Source: Sulfitobacter faviae (GTDB lineage: Bacteria > Pseudomonadota > Alphaproteobacteria > Rhodobacterales > Rhodobacteraceae). Taken from it: a DNA stretch of 64,000 bases. The stretch spans positions 144,219 to 208,218 of the forward strand of contig NZ_PGFQ01000005.1 in assembly GCF_029870955.1 (NCBI RefSeq), read 5' to 3'. The position numbers were made by a program, and so were the translations under genes. Shown one piece after another: positions 37,608 to 45,889 of this stretch. A model generated the notes under the pieces. The model searched no databases. It saw only the letters and a program-made list of their open reading frames with translations, and was not told the DNA's origin. Position 1 is the first letter of the stretch. Each line of letters opens with the position of its first letter.

Positions 37608-38602
37608 CAAGTGGGACCCTTGCGCGTGGCCTTCGAGCCGAATCCGTTTGGCGTCATTCCGGTTTTTTCCGATACCCCCAGCCAGACGCCCACTAGAATG
37701 ACTGTCGCCACGACGTACATCATGGAACCGACCGTCATCATCAGCAGTCCGGCCAGCTGCTGGTCTTCGAGCGGCGACAAGCCCCAAGCCATGGAGCGGA
37801 TACCGTAGCTCGTATAGAACGCTTCTGGAGCGAAAGCGAGCAAGGCTCCGGTGATCAGTGAGAACTTAAAGGTAATCAGCAGTCCCAGAACGCCGGCGCC
37901 CGGTCCGCTACTGTGCTTGCGTGTTATCGCTGTCCAGAAGACTAATGCAGAAGCAAAGATCGAGCCGTGCATGATCGAATGCACGAGGTCGTTTTCCAGG
38001 GAAACGGCAATCGCTGGTGGCGCGTGCCATAAGATAAACACGACCAGTTGCTGAAGGGATGCGATGCTGGTTGCGGTGAGCCAGTTCCATCCCGTTCGCC
38101 AGGCCTCAGATGAGGCGAGTGACGCGAGCCCCCTTTGCCATGTCCTTGGCAACGTGCGCATCATAGTCGGAACAGGATGGCCCAGCACAAGGAATGGCGC
38201 TGCCAGCCCCATCAAGACGATGTGCTGGCCCATGTGAGCAGCGAAGAGACTTTCGCCCAACGCATCGAGAGGCCACACTAAGGCTGCAATCAGGGCCAGT
38301 ATGCCTATGCAGAACGAACCCGTCTGCCAAGTTCGGACGCCGCGGCCTAGGCCGGCCTTCGTCCATGCAAGAAGAACGCCCCGTGAGTACAATGCCACGA
38401 CACTTGCTAAAGGCAAAATGACGGAAGGCGGTAGAGACCAGGTTGTCCAGAAGTCATGGGGCTCTAGAGGTGCGCCGTCGGTGTGGGCGCGAAGCGACGT
38501 TGCGGTAAGAGCGACTACGATTGAGACAGATAGAATGAGCCACCTTTGGGACGGCGATGGCAAAGTGGTCTGGGGAGGTTGATGTCCTGCAATGTGCAGC
38601 AT
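37607..38602 (-). CDS. ctaG: CtaG-family caa3 oxidase assembly protein
   Basis: 331 residues from ATG 38602, about seven helices. Family motifs: FAAHMGQHIVLMGLAAPFLV, HAPPAIAVSLENDLVHSIMH and PLEDQQLAGLLMMTVGS. CtaG of this type (caa3_CtaG) is needed for copper insertion or assembly of caa3 oxidases. It is the first gene of the oxidase operon, about 190 bases downstream of a MerR-type promoter. A second family member lies at 49564. Confidence 0.9.
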   Translation of the reverse strand: MLHIAGHQPPQTTLPSPSQRWLILSVSIVVALTATSLRAHTDGAPLEPHDFWTTWSLPPSVILPLASVVALYSRGVLLAWTKAGLGRGVRTWQTGSFCIGILALIAALVWPLDALGESLFAAHMGQHIVLMGLAAPFLVLGHPVPTMMRTLPRTWQRGLASLASSEAWRTGWNWLTATSIASLQQLVVFILWHAPPAIAVSLENDLVHSIMHGSIFASALVFWTAITRKHSSGPGAGVLGLLITFKFSLITGALLAFAPEAFYTSYGIRSMAWGLSPLEDQQLAGLLMMTVGSMMYVVATVILVGVWLGVSEKTGMTPNGFGSKATRKGPT

Positions 38603-39376
38603 ACACAATCTTTCTACATCTCCGTCTCATCCAATATCGGCGGGTCCTGACTTGCACCTGTCGCCATGCGATCAGATTAACTGGCTGATCCGTCACACGC
38701 GGGCCGATGAAAAAACATGCGGTATTCCTTTTGAACGAGAGGCGTTCGCGTTACGCGGCTTCGAGAGGCGCAGGTAGTCGGTCTTTCCAACCTTTGTGCA
38801 ACATAGTTCCTCTAGCTGCTATAGGTTCAAGCGAATTCGACACCCGGCAGAGCGGCGCAATACGATAGAGCACAAATACGAACCCAACCGGCAACCTCTT
38901 CAATGATCCCGACACCGGAGATTTCGAACATTCAATACGTCCCTTGTCTGCGCCAATGTTTGTCGCCCGTCGTATCGCCCAGAGGCCAGCCGCGACAAGT
39001 CAGCTTTTAGCGTTCAGCAACGGAGATCGGAACCTGCGGCGATTTTCCGGGACTGGAAGATGGGATCCCAGTCTGCACAAGATGACTTCGTCGCCAAAGA
39101 TGCGCGCGAACTCAGAGCCGTGCCCAGACCGACCAGACACGGCTGCCCGATTCTTTTCAGTCAGTCCGCGTACCACATGCGCGACAAGTTGGCCTTGGCC
39201 TTGAGCACGCGGTCGAAGGCCGGGGTCTTGCCCTCTGCATCATGAAGAGCGCGCGCAGCGACATCGAGATCATGCAAGTTGAACAACAGTGTCTGTCTCT
39301 TTGACGCGAAGAGCGGTCACACCCCACGCGGCGCGGCAAGAGCGCCGCGATCGGATAGACAAACGCAACGGGCATC
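38603..39376. other. 770-base region between ctaG and the MerR gene
   Basis: It contains the MerR-type promoter at 38800-38830. Near the MerR 3' end, on the minus strand, a short frame ending at 39161 reads LHDLDVAARALHDAEGKTPA, then FDRVLKAKANLSRMWYAD. Its composition is protein-like but the 5' part is not recoverable, so it may be the tail of a lost or frame-broken small gene. Nothing else is recognised. Confidence 0.5.
38800..38830 (-). promoter_or_regulatory. MerR-type promoter/operator of the caa3 oxidase operon
   Basis: On the minus strand: -35 TTGAAC, 19-bp spacer CTATAGCAGCTAGAGGAAC, -10 TATGTT. The overlong 19-bp spacer containing an imperfect dyad is the hallmark of MerR-family activated promoters, where metal-bound regulator untwists the DNA. 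It points at ctaG, whose start is about 190 bases away. Confidence 0.85.
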
Positions 39377-39805
39377 TTAGCCGCCGATCTCTTCATGGTT
39401 TGTCAGGCATTCGGAGTGGTCTCTCAACACCTCTAACACACGGCAGTCAGCGGTCTGCCCGCCACTGCACTCATGCACCATACGTTTCAATTCCGTGCGC
39501 AGCGCCTCCAGGCGAGCCAGTCGATGCTCAACTTGCTTAAGCTGCCGGCGGGCAATCGCATCGGCCTCCGCGCAAGATTTTCCCGGGTGATCGCTGAGGT
39601 CGAGCAGTTCGCGGATCGCATCCAACGAGAACCCCAGTTGCCGCGCGTGCCGGACGAACGACAGGCGGTCAAGCTCGGCATCACCATATCGTCGCTGGCC
39701 GCCTTCAGTTCTGCCGGGTTCTGGCATGAGCCCGATCTGCTCATAATACCGGACTGTCTGCACTTTTGTACCGGTCTTTTTTGCAAGCGTCCCAATGGTC
39801 AACAT
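39377..39805 (-). CDS. MerR-family metal-responsive regulator
   Basis: 142 residues: winged HTH MLTIGTLAKKTGTKVQTVRY, YEQIGLMPEPGR, then a dimerisation helix and the metal loop. Cys lie at 78, 113, 121 and 133 (GKSCAEA, HECSGGQTADC, SECL). Cys78 is the residue that marks +2 metal sensors (ZntR, CadR, PbrR); Cu(I) sensors have Ser there. C113-x7-C121 has CueR-like spacing. The gene has a GGAGGG site 6 bases upstream. It lies between two of the four MerR-type promoters and is the obvious candidate to control all of them. Confidence 0.92.
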   Translation of the reverse strand: MLTIGTLAKKTGTKVQTVRYYEQIGLMPEPGRTEGGQRRYGDAELDRLSFVRHARQLGFSLDAIRELLDLSDHPGKSCAEADAIARRQLKQVEHRLARLEALRTELKRMVHECSGGQTADCRVLEVLRDHSECLTNHEEIGG

Positions 39806-39823
39806 TTCAGGCCCTCCACATTA

Positions 39824-39840
39824 GCTACAGAGGGTGTAGC
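39824..39840 (-). promoter_or_regulatory. dyad in front of the MerR gene, probable autoregulatory site
   Basis: GCTACA-N5-TGTAGC lies 19-35 bases before the merR start. On the minus strand it sits between TTAAAG and TAATGT (16-bp spacer), so it overlaps the probable merR promoter. MerR regulators usually repress their own gene. The dyad differs from the four target promoters, so binding by the same protein is an inference. Confidence 0.5.
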
Positions 39841-39916
39841 TTTAAGTGGCAGACATCACAAGATTCACCACCTCCTCACAGGTCCGTGATTGCCAGCCAA
39901 TTAGCGACAATCGCGC

Positions 39917-39947
39917 TTGAACCTACAGCTGCTAGAAGTTGTAGACA
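39917..39947 (+). promoter_or_regulatory. MerR-type promoter/operator of the 13-gene SCO-CtaG unit
   Basis: -35 TTGAAC, 19-bp spacer CTACAGCTGCTAGAAGTTG, -10 TAGACA, 36 bases before the first start codon. Same -35 hexamer, same spacer length and closely similar dyad as the promoters of ctaG, the P1B-ATPase and the L,D-transpeptidase. It is divergent from the MerR gene. Confidence 0.88.
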
Positions 39948-39983
39948 CCTCCAAAATATAGAATCAAGTTCGGGCGTAGCGGT

Positions 39984-40586
39984 GTGAGGCTTCCAGGTTT
40001 TCAGAAGGTATCGAAGGTGTTGGCGGGCGTGGCGGCGTTCGTTCTCATCTGGCTGTTGCTGTGGGTGGACTACCGTGCCGACCTTGCCCGCACAGAGAGT
40101 GAACCACCGTTTTTTGCTGATTTCGAACTGACCGATCATCGCGGGATGGTCCAAACGGAGGAAGATTTCAAAGGTCGCTGGATGTTGGTCTTCTTCGGCT
40201 TCACCAATTGCCCCGACGTCTGTCCGACAACACTGTCCGAAGTCGCGGCCGTGATGGAGGGCTTGGGCGATGAGGCGGCAATGGTTCAGCCGATTTTCAT
40301 AACGATCGATCCCGAGCGAGATACGCCGACGGCTTTAGCAGAGTACGTGCCCATGTTCGACGCAGGAATCATCGGGCTGACCGGCACGCCGGAGCAGATC
40401 GCCGCAACATCCGAGACTTTCCCAATTTTCTTTGAGCGGATCGAGGAGGCTACTGCGCCGGGTGGATACACGATGGGTCACACGTCACACCTTTTCCTTT
40501 TCGACACGCAGGCAGGCTTCGCGGATTCCTGGCCCTATGGCACGCCCGCCGAAGAGATCCTCGCCGATCTGAAAGAGAGGATCTGA
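39984..40586 (+). CDS. SCO family copper-delivery protein (first copy)
   Basis: 200 residues from a GTG. An N-terminal membrane anchor (VLAGVAAFVLIWLLLWVDY) is followed by a thioredoxin-like domain with FFGFTNCPDVCPTTLSEV (Cys76, Cys80) and the copper His in YTMGHTSHLFLF. SCO proteins metallate the CuA site of CoxB or act as thiol reductants in this process. It is the first gene of a 13-gene unit under a MerR-type promoter and would serve the caa3 oxidase encoded on the other side of the regulator. Confidence 0.93.
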   Translation: MRLPGFQKVSKVLAGVAAFVLIWLLLWVDYRADLARTESEPPFFADFELTDHRGMVQTEEDFKGRWMLVFFGFTNCPDVCPTTLSEVAAVMEGLGDEAAMVQPIFITIDPERDTPTALAEYVPMFDAGIIGLTGTPEQIAATSETFPIFFERIEEATAPGGYTMGHTSHLFLFDTQAGFADSWPYGTPAEEILADLKERI

Positions 40587-40591
40587 TCGTC

Positions 40592-41013
40592 ATGCCCCGA
40601 CTCTCTGGAGAAACAGCCCTTGGCCTAGCGTGGATCATTGCGCTTATCTCATCGCTTGCCGTGCTCTTTATTGGCGAGGTGCTTGGTCAAACGCCTTGCA
40701 TCCTTTGCTGGTTCCAGCGCGCCTTCATGTTCCCCTTGGCCATCGTTCTTGGGCTCGGGTTGTGGTGGCAGGATTCCCGCGTGGGGCGCTATGGCGTTGC
40801 ACTGGCGCTTGGGGGGCGGCGGTGGCGATGTATCACATCGGCCTCTATGTCGGTCTGATCCCCGAGGCGATCCAGCCCTGCACGGCGACTGGCCCCTCTT
40901 GTACCGACGACAACCAGTTGGTCTTCGGGATTCCGATTCCGCTGATGGCGCTTGTCGCCTTCACGATTATCGGGGTGCTGTCGGCCCTTTCACTGAAGGA
41001 AAAACAAACATGA
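40592..41013 (+). CDS. dsbB: DsbB-like disulfide oxidoreductase, frame broken by one base
   Basis: About 141 residues, four helices: LGQTPCILCWFQRAFMFPLA (the CxxC pair) and IPEAIQPCTATGPSCTDD (second Cys pair). One G added to the G6 run at 40811-40816 joins the frames as LGGAAVAMYHIGLYVGLIPE. DsbB reoxidises DsbA and passes electrons to quinone. It lies 5 bases after the SCO gene and overlaps dsbA by 4 bases. Confidence 0.9.
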
Positions 41014-41669
41014 ATCGACGCGGCCTCGTTCTATCCGTTCTGGCTGTTGGTGCCGCAGGTTTTGGCGGCGCGGCTTGGTATGCCACCCGCCCCCAACCCA
41101 TGGCAGAGGCAGTCCCTGTCGCGCCCGAAGTGAACGATGTGCTGATCCGGTCCTATTCCCCGATCCTTGGCCCCGAAACGGCACCTGTCACGATTGTCGA
41201 GTTTTTCGATCCAGCTTGCGAGGCCTGCCGCGCCTTCTATCCCGTGGTCAAGGATATCATGACTGAGCACGGTGGTGCGGTCCGTGTCGTCATTCGATAT
41301 ACTGCCTTTCACGGGAAAGCTTCAGTGGAAGCGATCCGTGTTCTCGAAGCTGCGCGGATGCAGGATGTGTTCGAACCCGTGCTGGAAGCGGTCCTGCGCG
41401 AGCAGCCACGATGGGCGTCCCATGGCACTCCAGCACCGGGTTTGATCCTTGAGATTGCCGCAAGCGGTGGTCTGGATGTCGAAGCTGCTCGAACACAGAT
41501 GCTGGCCCCCGGTGTCGTGGCAGTGCTCAATCAGGACCGCGCTGATGTCGAAGCGGTAGGCGTGCGACAAACGCCCACGTTCTTCGTCAACGCCAAGCCA
41601 TTAGACCCGTTCGGTGAGGCCGAACTGCGGCGACTGGTCGCTGCAGAAATTGCGGTCAGCCAAAGTTGA
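41010..41669 (+). CDS. dsbA: DsbA-like thiol:disulfide oxidoreductase
   Basis: 219 residues from MNRRGLVLSVLAVGAAGFGG, with an N-terminal signal or anchor. The thioredoxin fold has the active site EFFDPACEACRAFYPVVKDI (CEAC, an unusual dipeptide between the Cys) and the cis-Pro loop VGVRQTPTFFVNAKPL. It belongs to the DsbA/BdbD-like type that works with the adjacent DsbB. Here it probably forms or isomerises disulfides in copper proteins or keeps SCO Cys in the right state. Confidence 0.92.
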   Translation: MNRRGLVLSVLAVGAAGFGGAAWYATRPQPMAEAVPVAPEVNDVLIRSYSPILGPETAPVTIVEFFDPACEACRAFYPVVKDIMTEHGGAVRVVIRYTAFHGKASVEAIRVLEAARMQDVFEPVLEAVLREQPRWASHGTPAPGLILEIAASGGLDVEAARTQMLAPGVVAVLNQDRADVEAVGVRQTPTFFVNAKPLDPFGEAELRRLVAAEIAVSQS

Positions 41670-41697
41670 TGCTCGGATAGATAAAGGAGAATCTGTC

Positions 41698-42165
41698 ATG
41701 ATAGAGCTACCTTATATCAAGGGCTTGACTCTTTTTTTGCTGCTCTCGGGCATGTCGACTCCGACATTTGCCGGTTCGGAGGACGTCATCGTAGTAAACG
41801 CGTGGTCCCGTGCTTCGATTGGTATAAACCGACCGGGCGCGGCATATTTCACTATACATAACGCAAATGAAGACACAGTCACGCTGACCGGACTTACAAC
41901 ACCACTGGCCACGATGCCCGAGATCCATGAGACGAAAACCAACGCTGCAGGCGTCAGTTCAATGTCACCTGCAGGCGACATCACGATTGGGCCGGGCGAA
42001 AGCGTGGCATTGGAGCCGGGCGGGCTGCACGCCATGCTCATGAAGCTGCAAGACCCGATGATCGAAGGCGAGACCTTCCCGCTGACACTGACTTTCTCGG
42101 ACGGTGGCGAAGTGACTGTTGAGGTCCCAATTCTGGGGATCGCCGCGCGCGGGCCGGAAAGCTGA
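41698..42165 (+). CDS. PCu(A)C periplasmic copper chaperone
   Basis: 155 residues with a signal peptide (LTLFLLLSGMSTPTFA) and AAAGGAGA before the ATG. The copper motif is visible: MPEIHETKT, then SSMSP about ten residues on, then GGLHAMLMKL (pattern HxnM...HxM). PCu(A)C delivers Cu(I) to CuA or to SCO during oxidase assembly. It sits between dsbA and the second SCO gene, and its stop overlaps the next start. Confidence 0.93.
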   Translation: MIELPYIKGLTLFLLLSGMSTPTFAGSEDVIVVNAWSRASIGINRPGAAYFTIHNANEDTVTLTGLTTPLATMPEIHETKTNAAGVSSMSPAGDITIGPGESVALEPGGLHAMLMKLQDPMIEGETFPLTLTFSDGGEVTVEVPILGIAARGPES

Positions 42166-42782
42166 TGCAGCGTCGGCAATTGTTCCAATACGGTGCAGGC
42201 GCTCTGGCTATGATGCTTGGTATCGGCTGGTGGCGCGTGGATGGTCCCGGCGCTCCGAAACCTACTGGCCAAAGGCCGCTCCCCCTAACGGTGATGGATT
42301 TCCGACTGACCGATCACGAAGGCCATGAAGTGGGCCCAGAAACCCTGATCGGACGGCCGACCATGGTGTTCTTCGGGTTCACCTACTGCCCGGATGTCTG
42401 CCCCACGACGTTATCGGATATCTCAGGCTGGCTTGAAGATCTCGGAGACGAAGCCGCGCAGATGAACGTGGTCTTCATCACGGTCGATCCGGCGCGTGAC
42501 ACGGTCGAGGCCATGGCCGAATATGTCGGCTATTTTCATCCGGCCATTCGGGGTTGGACCGGAACGGAAAACCAGATTACCCGCGCTACAGAAGGGTTTC
42601 GGGCTTCGTATGAGCGCGTCCCGACCGAGGGAGGTGACTACACGATGAACCATACGGCAAGCATATTCCTTTTTGGCGCCAACGGTGAGTTCGTCACCAT
42701 GATTGACCACCACGAGCCAAGAGAATTCGCAGTACCGAAGATCCGACGTGCGTTGACAGAAGATGTAGAGATCACAACATGA
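42165..42782 (+). CDS. SCO family copper-delivery protein (second copy)
   Basis: 205 residues; N-terminus QRRQLFQYGAGALAMMLGI resembles a Tat-like or anchor signal. Active-site FFGFTYCPDVCPTTLSDI (Cys75, Cys79) and YTMNHTASIFLF with the copper His. It is clearly paralogous to the gene at 39984, but with a different anchor. Two SCO proteins in one unit may divide CuA loading and Cys reduction. Confidence 0.93.
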   Translation: MQRRQLFQYGAGALAMMLGIGWWRVDGPGAPKPTGQRPLPLTVMDFRLTDHEGHEVGPETLIGRPTMVFFGFTYCPDVCPTTLSDISGWLEDLGDEAAQMNVVFITVDPARDTVEAMAEYVGYFHPAIRGWTGTENQITRATEGFRASYERVPTEGGDYTMNHTASIFLFGANGEFVTMIDHHEPREFAVPKIRRALTEDVEITT

Positions 42783-44146
42783 GAATAAGAGTTGCCTCGG
42801 TGGCCCTGGTTGGCGCCTTTTCGATGACTGCCATCGCCACCTTAGAGTGGTGGTCCAAAGAACCGGTGCCCCAATCGATTGCCGAAGCAACGCAATGGGC
42901 GCCTGCTGCAGTTTTGGAACCGCGACTTGCTGATAGCGTCATGACAGTTCCCAAAACCACACAAGTCGACGGAGCGCGCAAAATCCTAAACGTCCCTCTC
43001 TTGCAGCCTGACGTCACCGAAACCGCCTTGCCAGAAATTGAACCGCCCTTGGTGACTTGGACGCGTCAAATCGCGTCGGGTGAGACGTTGGATGCAGTTT
43101 TAGCGAACGCCGGCGTTGCCGCACCCGCCCGTGCGGAGATCGCTCTCGCACTTGGAGTGGAATATGATCTGCGCCGATTGCGCCCAGGCCATGAGATCAC
43201 CGTGATCTCAAACGCGGACGGCAATCCGAAGCGCGTAGAACTGGCCATTGACGATGGAGTGCGGATCGAAACTGTTTTTGGTGAAGAACTTCTTACGCGC
43301 GTATTGGAACCAGACCCTGAAGTGGTGATTTTCGCAAGCGAGGCGGTGGTTGAAAGTTCGATCTCCGCAGCGTTGGACAAGGCAAAGATACCTGCACGCT
43401 TCGCGGTCGATCTGGCACAGATGCTGGGCGGCACAATCGATTTTCGACGTGAACTCTCCGGGGGTGAGAGGATGCGTCTCCTTTGGCGCGAGGCGCGAGA
43501 AGGAAACAAAAGGATTGGCCAGCCCGAGCTTGCCTTTGCCGCATTGGACCTTGCTGGATCGGTCTATGAGATCGTCTGGCCGGATGACGGCAGCGGTCAA
43601 GCGACGATCTATGTGGATGGAGAGGTCCTGCGTGTCTTTGCCCAACCGGTGGAAGGAGCGCGGCTGAGTTCCGTCTTCGGCCGTCGCACGCACCCGGTCT
43701 ATGGGAATGTACGCATGCACACCGGCGTCGACTTTGCTGCGGCCCGCGGTACGCCTGTAAAAGCAACGGCGCCTGGACGCGTGAGCTTCATCGGACGTCG
43801 TGGTGGATATGGCCGGGTGGTGGAGATATCGCATGGTTCCGACACCCTGACACGATACGCACATCTCAGCGAGGTGCCGGACACACTCGAACAAGGGCAG
43901 CGCGTGATGGCCGGAGACATGATCGGTCGCGTCGGTGCTACCGGCACCGCGACCGGCCCAAATCTGCATTATGAGGTTCTGGTCGATGGTCGCCCGACGG
44001 ATCCTCTCTCAGACGACCGACTGGTAGAGGCGGCCGACCGGGATGCGGTTGGCCCGGCTGCACTTGAGCGATTGGCTGAGGCTCGCTCGCTACTGGCCGA
44101 GAGGCTCACCAGCGAATTTGTACAGACAACAACCGAAAGGCTTTAA
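42779..44146 (+). CDS. M23-family peptidoglycan endopeptidase
   Basis: 455 residues with an N-terminal membrane anchor. The middle contains an OapA/LysM-like segment (RQIASGETLDAVLANAGVAA). The C-terminal lysostaphin-type domain has MHTGVDFAAARGTPVKATA (HxxxD), GRVVEISHG and GPNLHYEVLVDGRP (HxH), the complete zinc site. It cuts peptide crosslinks in the wall. It overlaps the second SCO gene by 4 bases, so cell-wall remodelling is coupled to copper delivery here. Confidence 0.92.
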   Translation: MRIRVASVALVGAFSMTAIATLEWWSKEPVPQSIAEATQWAPAAVLEPRLADSVMTVPKTTQVDGARKILNVPLLQPDVTETALPEIEPPLVTWTRQIASGETLDAVLANAGVAAPARAEIALALGVEYDLRRLRPGHEITVISNADGNPKRVELAIDDGVRIETVFGEELLTRVLEPDPEVVIFASEAVVESSISAALDKAKIPARFAVDLAQMLGGTIDFRRELSGGERMRLLWREAREGNKRIGQPELAFAALDLAGSVYEIVWPDDGSGQATIYVDGEVLRVFAQPVEGARLSSVFGRRTHPVYGNVRMHTGVDFAAARGTPVKATAPGRVSFIGRRGGYGRVVEISHGSDTLTRYAHLSEVPDTLEQGQRVMAGDMIGRVGATGTATGPNLHYEVLVDGRPTDPLSDDRLVEAADRDAVGPAALERLAEARSLLAERLTSEFVQTTTERL

Positions 44147-44149
44147 TCC

Positions 44150-44607
44150 ATGAAACGACTGGCTCCCGCTCTTGCAGTCACGCTGGCCTTGTTTTCCGCG
44201 GCGCAAGCTGTCGCCGATGCGATCCAGATTGATGTCCGGAAGACAAACGGCTGCGGCTGTTGTCTGTCTTGGATGAAGCATCTTGAGGAAAGCGGATTCG
44301 CGCCGATAGGCGAGGACATGTTCGGGGATCTCTTGTGCGATTCAAACTCGACACCGGCGTGCCTCAGCGCATGGTATCCTGCCATACGGCTTTGGTCGGC
44401 GGCTACGTGATCGAAGGTCATGTACCGGCATCAGACATCCAGCGTTTGTTGGATGAGCGTCCAGATGCAGTGGGGGTGGCGGTGCCGGGTATGCCCTATG
44501 GCTCGCCGGGCATGGGACCGGAAGATGATCGCGAGGGCTACGATGTCTTTTTGATCCAGGGCGATGGGTCGACCGAAATCTTTAGCAGCTATTTGGCCGC
44601 TGACTGA
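44150..44607 (+). CDS. DUF411 metal-binding protein, frame broken by one base
   Basis: A signal peptide (ALFSAAQAVADA) is followed by VRKTNGCGCCLSWMKHLEES. A base lost near 44335 shifts the frame; the rest reads VRFKLDTGVPQRMVSCHTAL, GHVPASDIQRLL and VPGMPYGSPGMG. CGCC, SCHTA and PGMPxGSPGM are the DUF411 signatures, found beside copper-resistance genes. About 152 residues. Probably a periplasmic copper-binding protein. Confidence 0.9.
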
Positions 44608-44629
44608 CGTATCGGCGGGAACTCTGCGC

Positions 44630-45411
44630 TTGGAACCCTTGTCCTCAATAACTCTCGGCTTTCTTGGAAGCCTTGCCGCCGGATCGCTGACAGCGGTCGG
44701 GGCGACCCCGTTCTCTTTGGACGCGTCCCCTCCCGTGCCACGCGCGATTTGCTGCTTGGCTTCGCGGCGGGTGTCATGCTCGCTGCTTCATTCTTTTCGT
44801 TGATCATTCCGGCTCTCGACGCAGCCGAAAGACAGTTCGACAACGGTGCTCTCCCGGCAGCCATCGTTTGTGTTGCGATCTTGCTTGGCATGGGGGCGGT
44901 CGCTCTGATGAATGAACGACTGCCGCATGAACATTTCAAAACGGGGCGAGAAGGGCCCGCCGCCGCATCTCTGCGCCGCGTCTGGCTCTTCATCATAGCG
45001 ATCACGATCCACAATTTTCCCGAAGGGCTTGCCGTTGGTGTCGGGTTTGGGGCTGATGGTTTCTCTGGTGGCTTGCCGCTCGCGATTGGCATCGGGCTGC
45101 AAAACGCGCCCGAGGGTCTCGCCGTAGCGGTCTCATTGCTTGGTGAGGGGTATTCCAGGCGCCGTGCGTGGGGGGTTGCCGCCCTGACAGGTCTTGTCGA
45201 GCCGGTAGGCGGGCTTCTTGGCGCTGGCATCATCGGCATCTCGCAGCCCCTGTTGCCATGGGGCCTCGCCTTCGCCGCCGGGGCGATGCTCTACGTAATC
45301 AGCCACGAAATCATTCCCGAAACCCACCGATCCGGCCATCAAAACAGGGCGACTTTCGGTCTCGCGGTCGGCCTCGTGATCATGTTGTTCCTAGATGTAT
45401 GGCTGGGGTGA
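44630..45411 (+). CDS. ZIP-family metal transporter, frame broken by one base
   Basis: About 260 residues from a TTG (the exact start is uncertain). The N-terminal segment SSITLGFLGSLAAGSLTAVG joins, after one G is restored near 44710, to PVLFGRVPSRATRDLLLGFA. Metal-site helices are clear: FIIAITIHNFPEGLAVGVGF and IGIGLQNAPEGLAVAVSLLG (HNFPEG and QNAPEG), plus YVISHEIIPETHR. ZIP proteins move divalent metals into the cytoplasm; GufA-like subfamily. Import within an efflux island suggests homeostasis rather than pure resistance. Confidence 0.9.
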
Positions 45412-45415
45412 TGAG

Positions 45416-45889
45416 ATGAAACAGTCCCATTTCCAAGGCTTCATTGCGGCTGGAACTGCTTTTCTTGTTGATCAGGTGACAAAAGCAATCGTCGTCGCTA
45501 ATGCGACAGATTTGAGCGCCGGAATTCCGGTCTTTCCCAGTTTTAATCTTATTTACTTGCGCAACGATGGCGTGACATTCGGACTGCTTGGTGGAGCACC
45601 ATGGTGGGGCCTTGCGACCTTGGCCCTAGCCATCTGCGGCTGGTTGACCGTCATGCTGGTACGCACTGACAACCGGGTTGAGGCTATCGCCTATGGTGCG
45701 ATCATCGGTGGCGCGCTCGGCAACGTCCTCGACCGCATTCGATTTTGGGGTGTGACGGACTTCCTCGATTTCTACGTCGGCTCCACGCATTGGCCCGCCT
45801 TCAACATGGCGGATGTGTTCGTGGTCGGTGGCGTGGGGCTGCTGCTCTTAGCACCGTGGTTAGCCGCTAAACTTCAGACTGGCCCATGA
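45416..45889 (+). CDS. lspA: prolipoprotein signal peptidase (LspA), first copy
   Basis: 157 residues, four helices, with the catalytic Asp motifs GALGNVLDRIRFWGVTDFLD and HWPAFNMADVFVVGGVG and the conserved NDGVTFGLL. It cleaves signal peptides of lipoproteins in the inner membrane. It lies 4 bases after the ZIP gene and overlaps lnt by 4 bases. A second copy is at 61439, directly after another metal transporter. Confidence 0.93.
   Translation: MKQSHFQGFIAAGTAFLVDQVTKAIVVANATDLSAGIPVFPSFNLIYLRNDGVTFGLLGGAPWWGLATLALAICGWLTVMLVRTDNRVEAIAYGAIIGGALGNVLDRIRFWGVTDFLDFYVGSTHWPAFNMADVFVVGGVGLLLLAPWLAAKLQTGP

Noticed and set aside
39161..39310. A short minus-strand frame reading LHDLDVAARALHDAEGK as a separate gene
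   Set aside because: The protein-like part covers about 40 codons and has no recoverable start or family; noted only in the description of the region.
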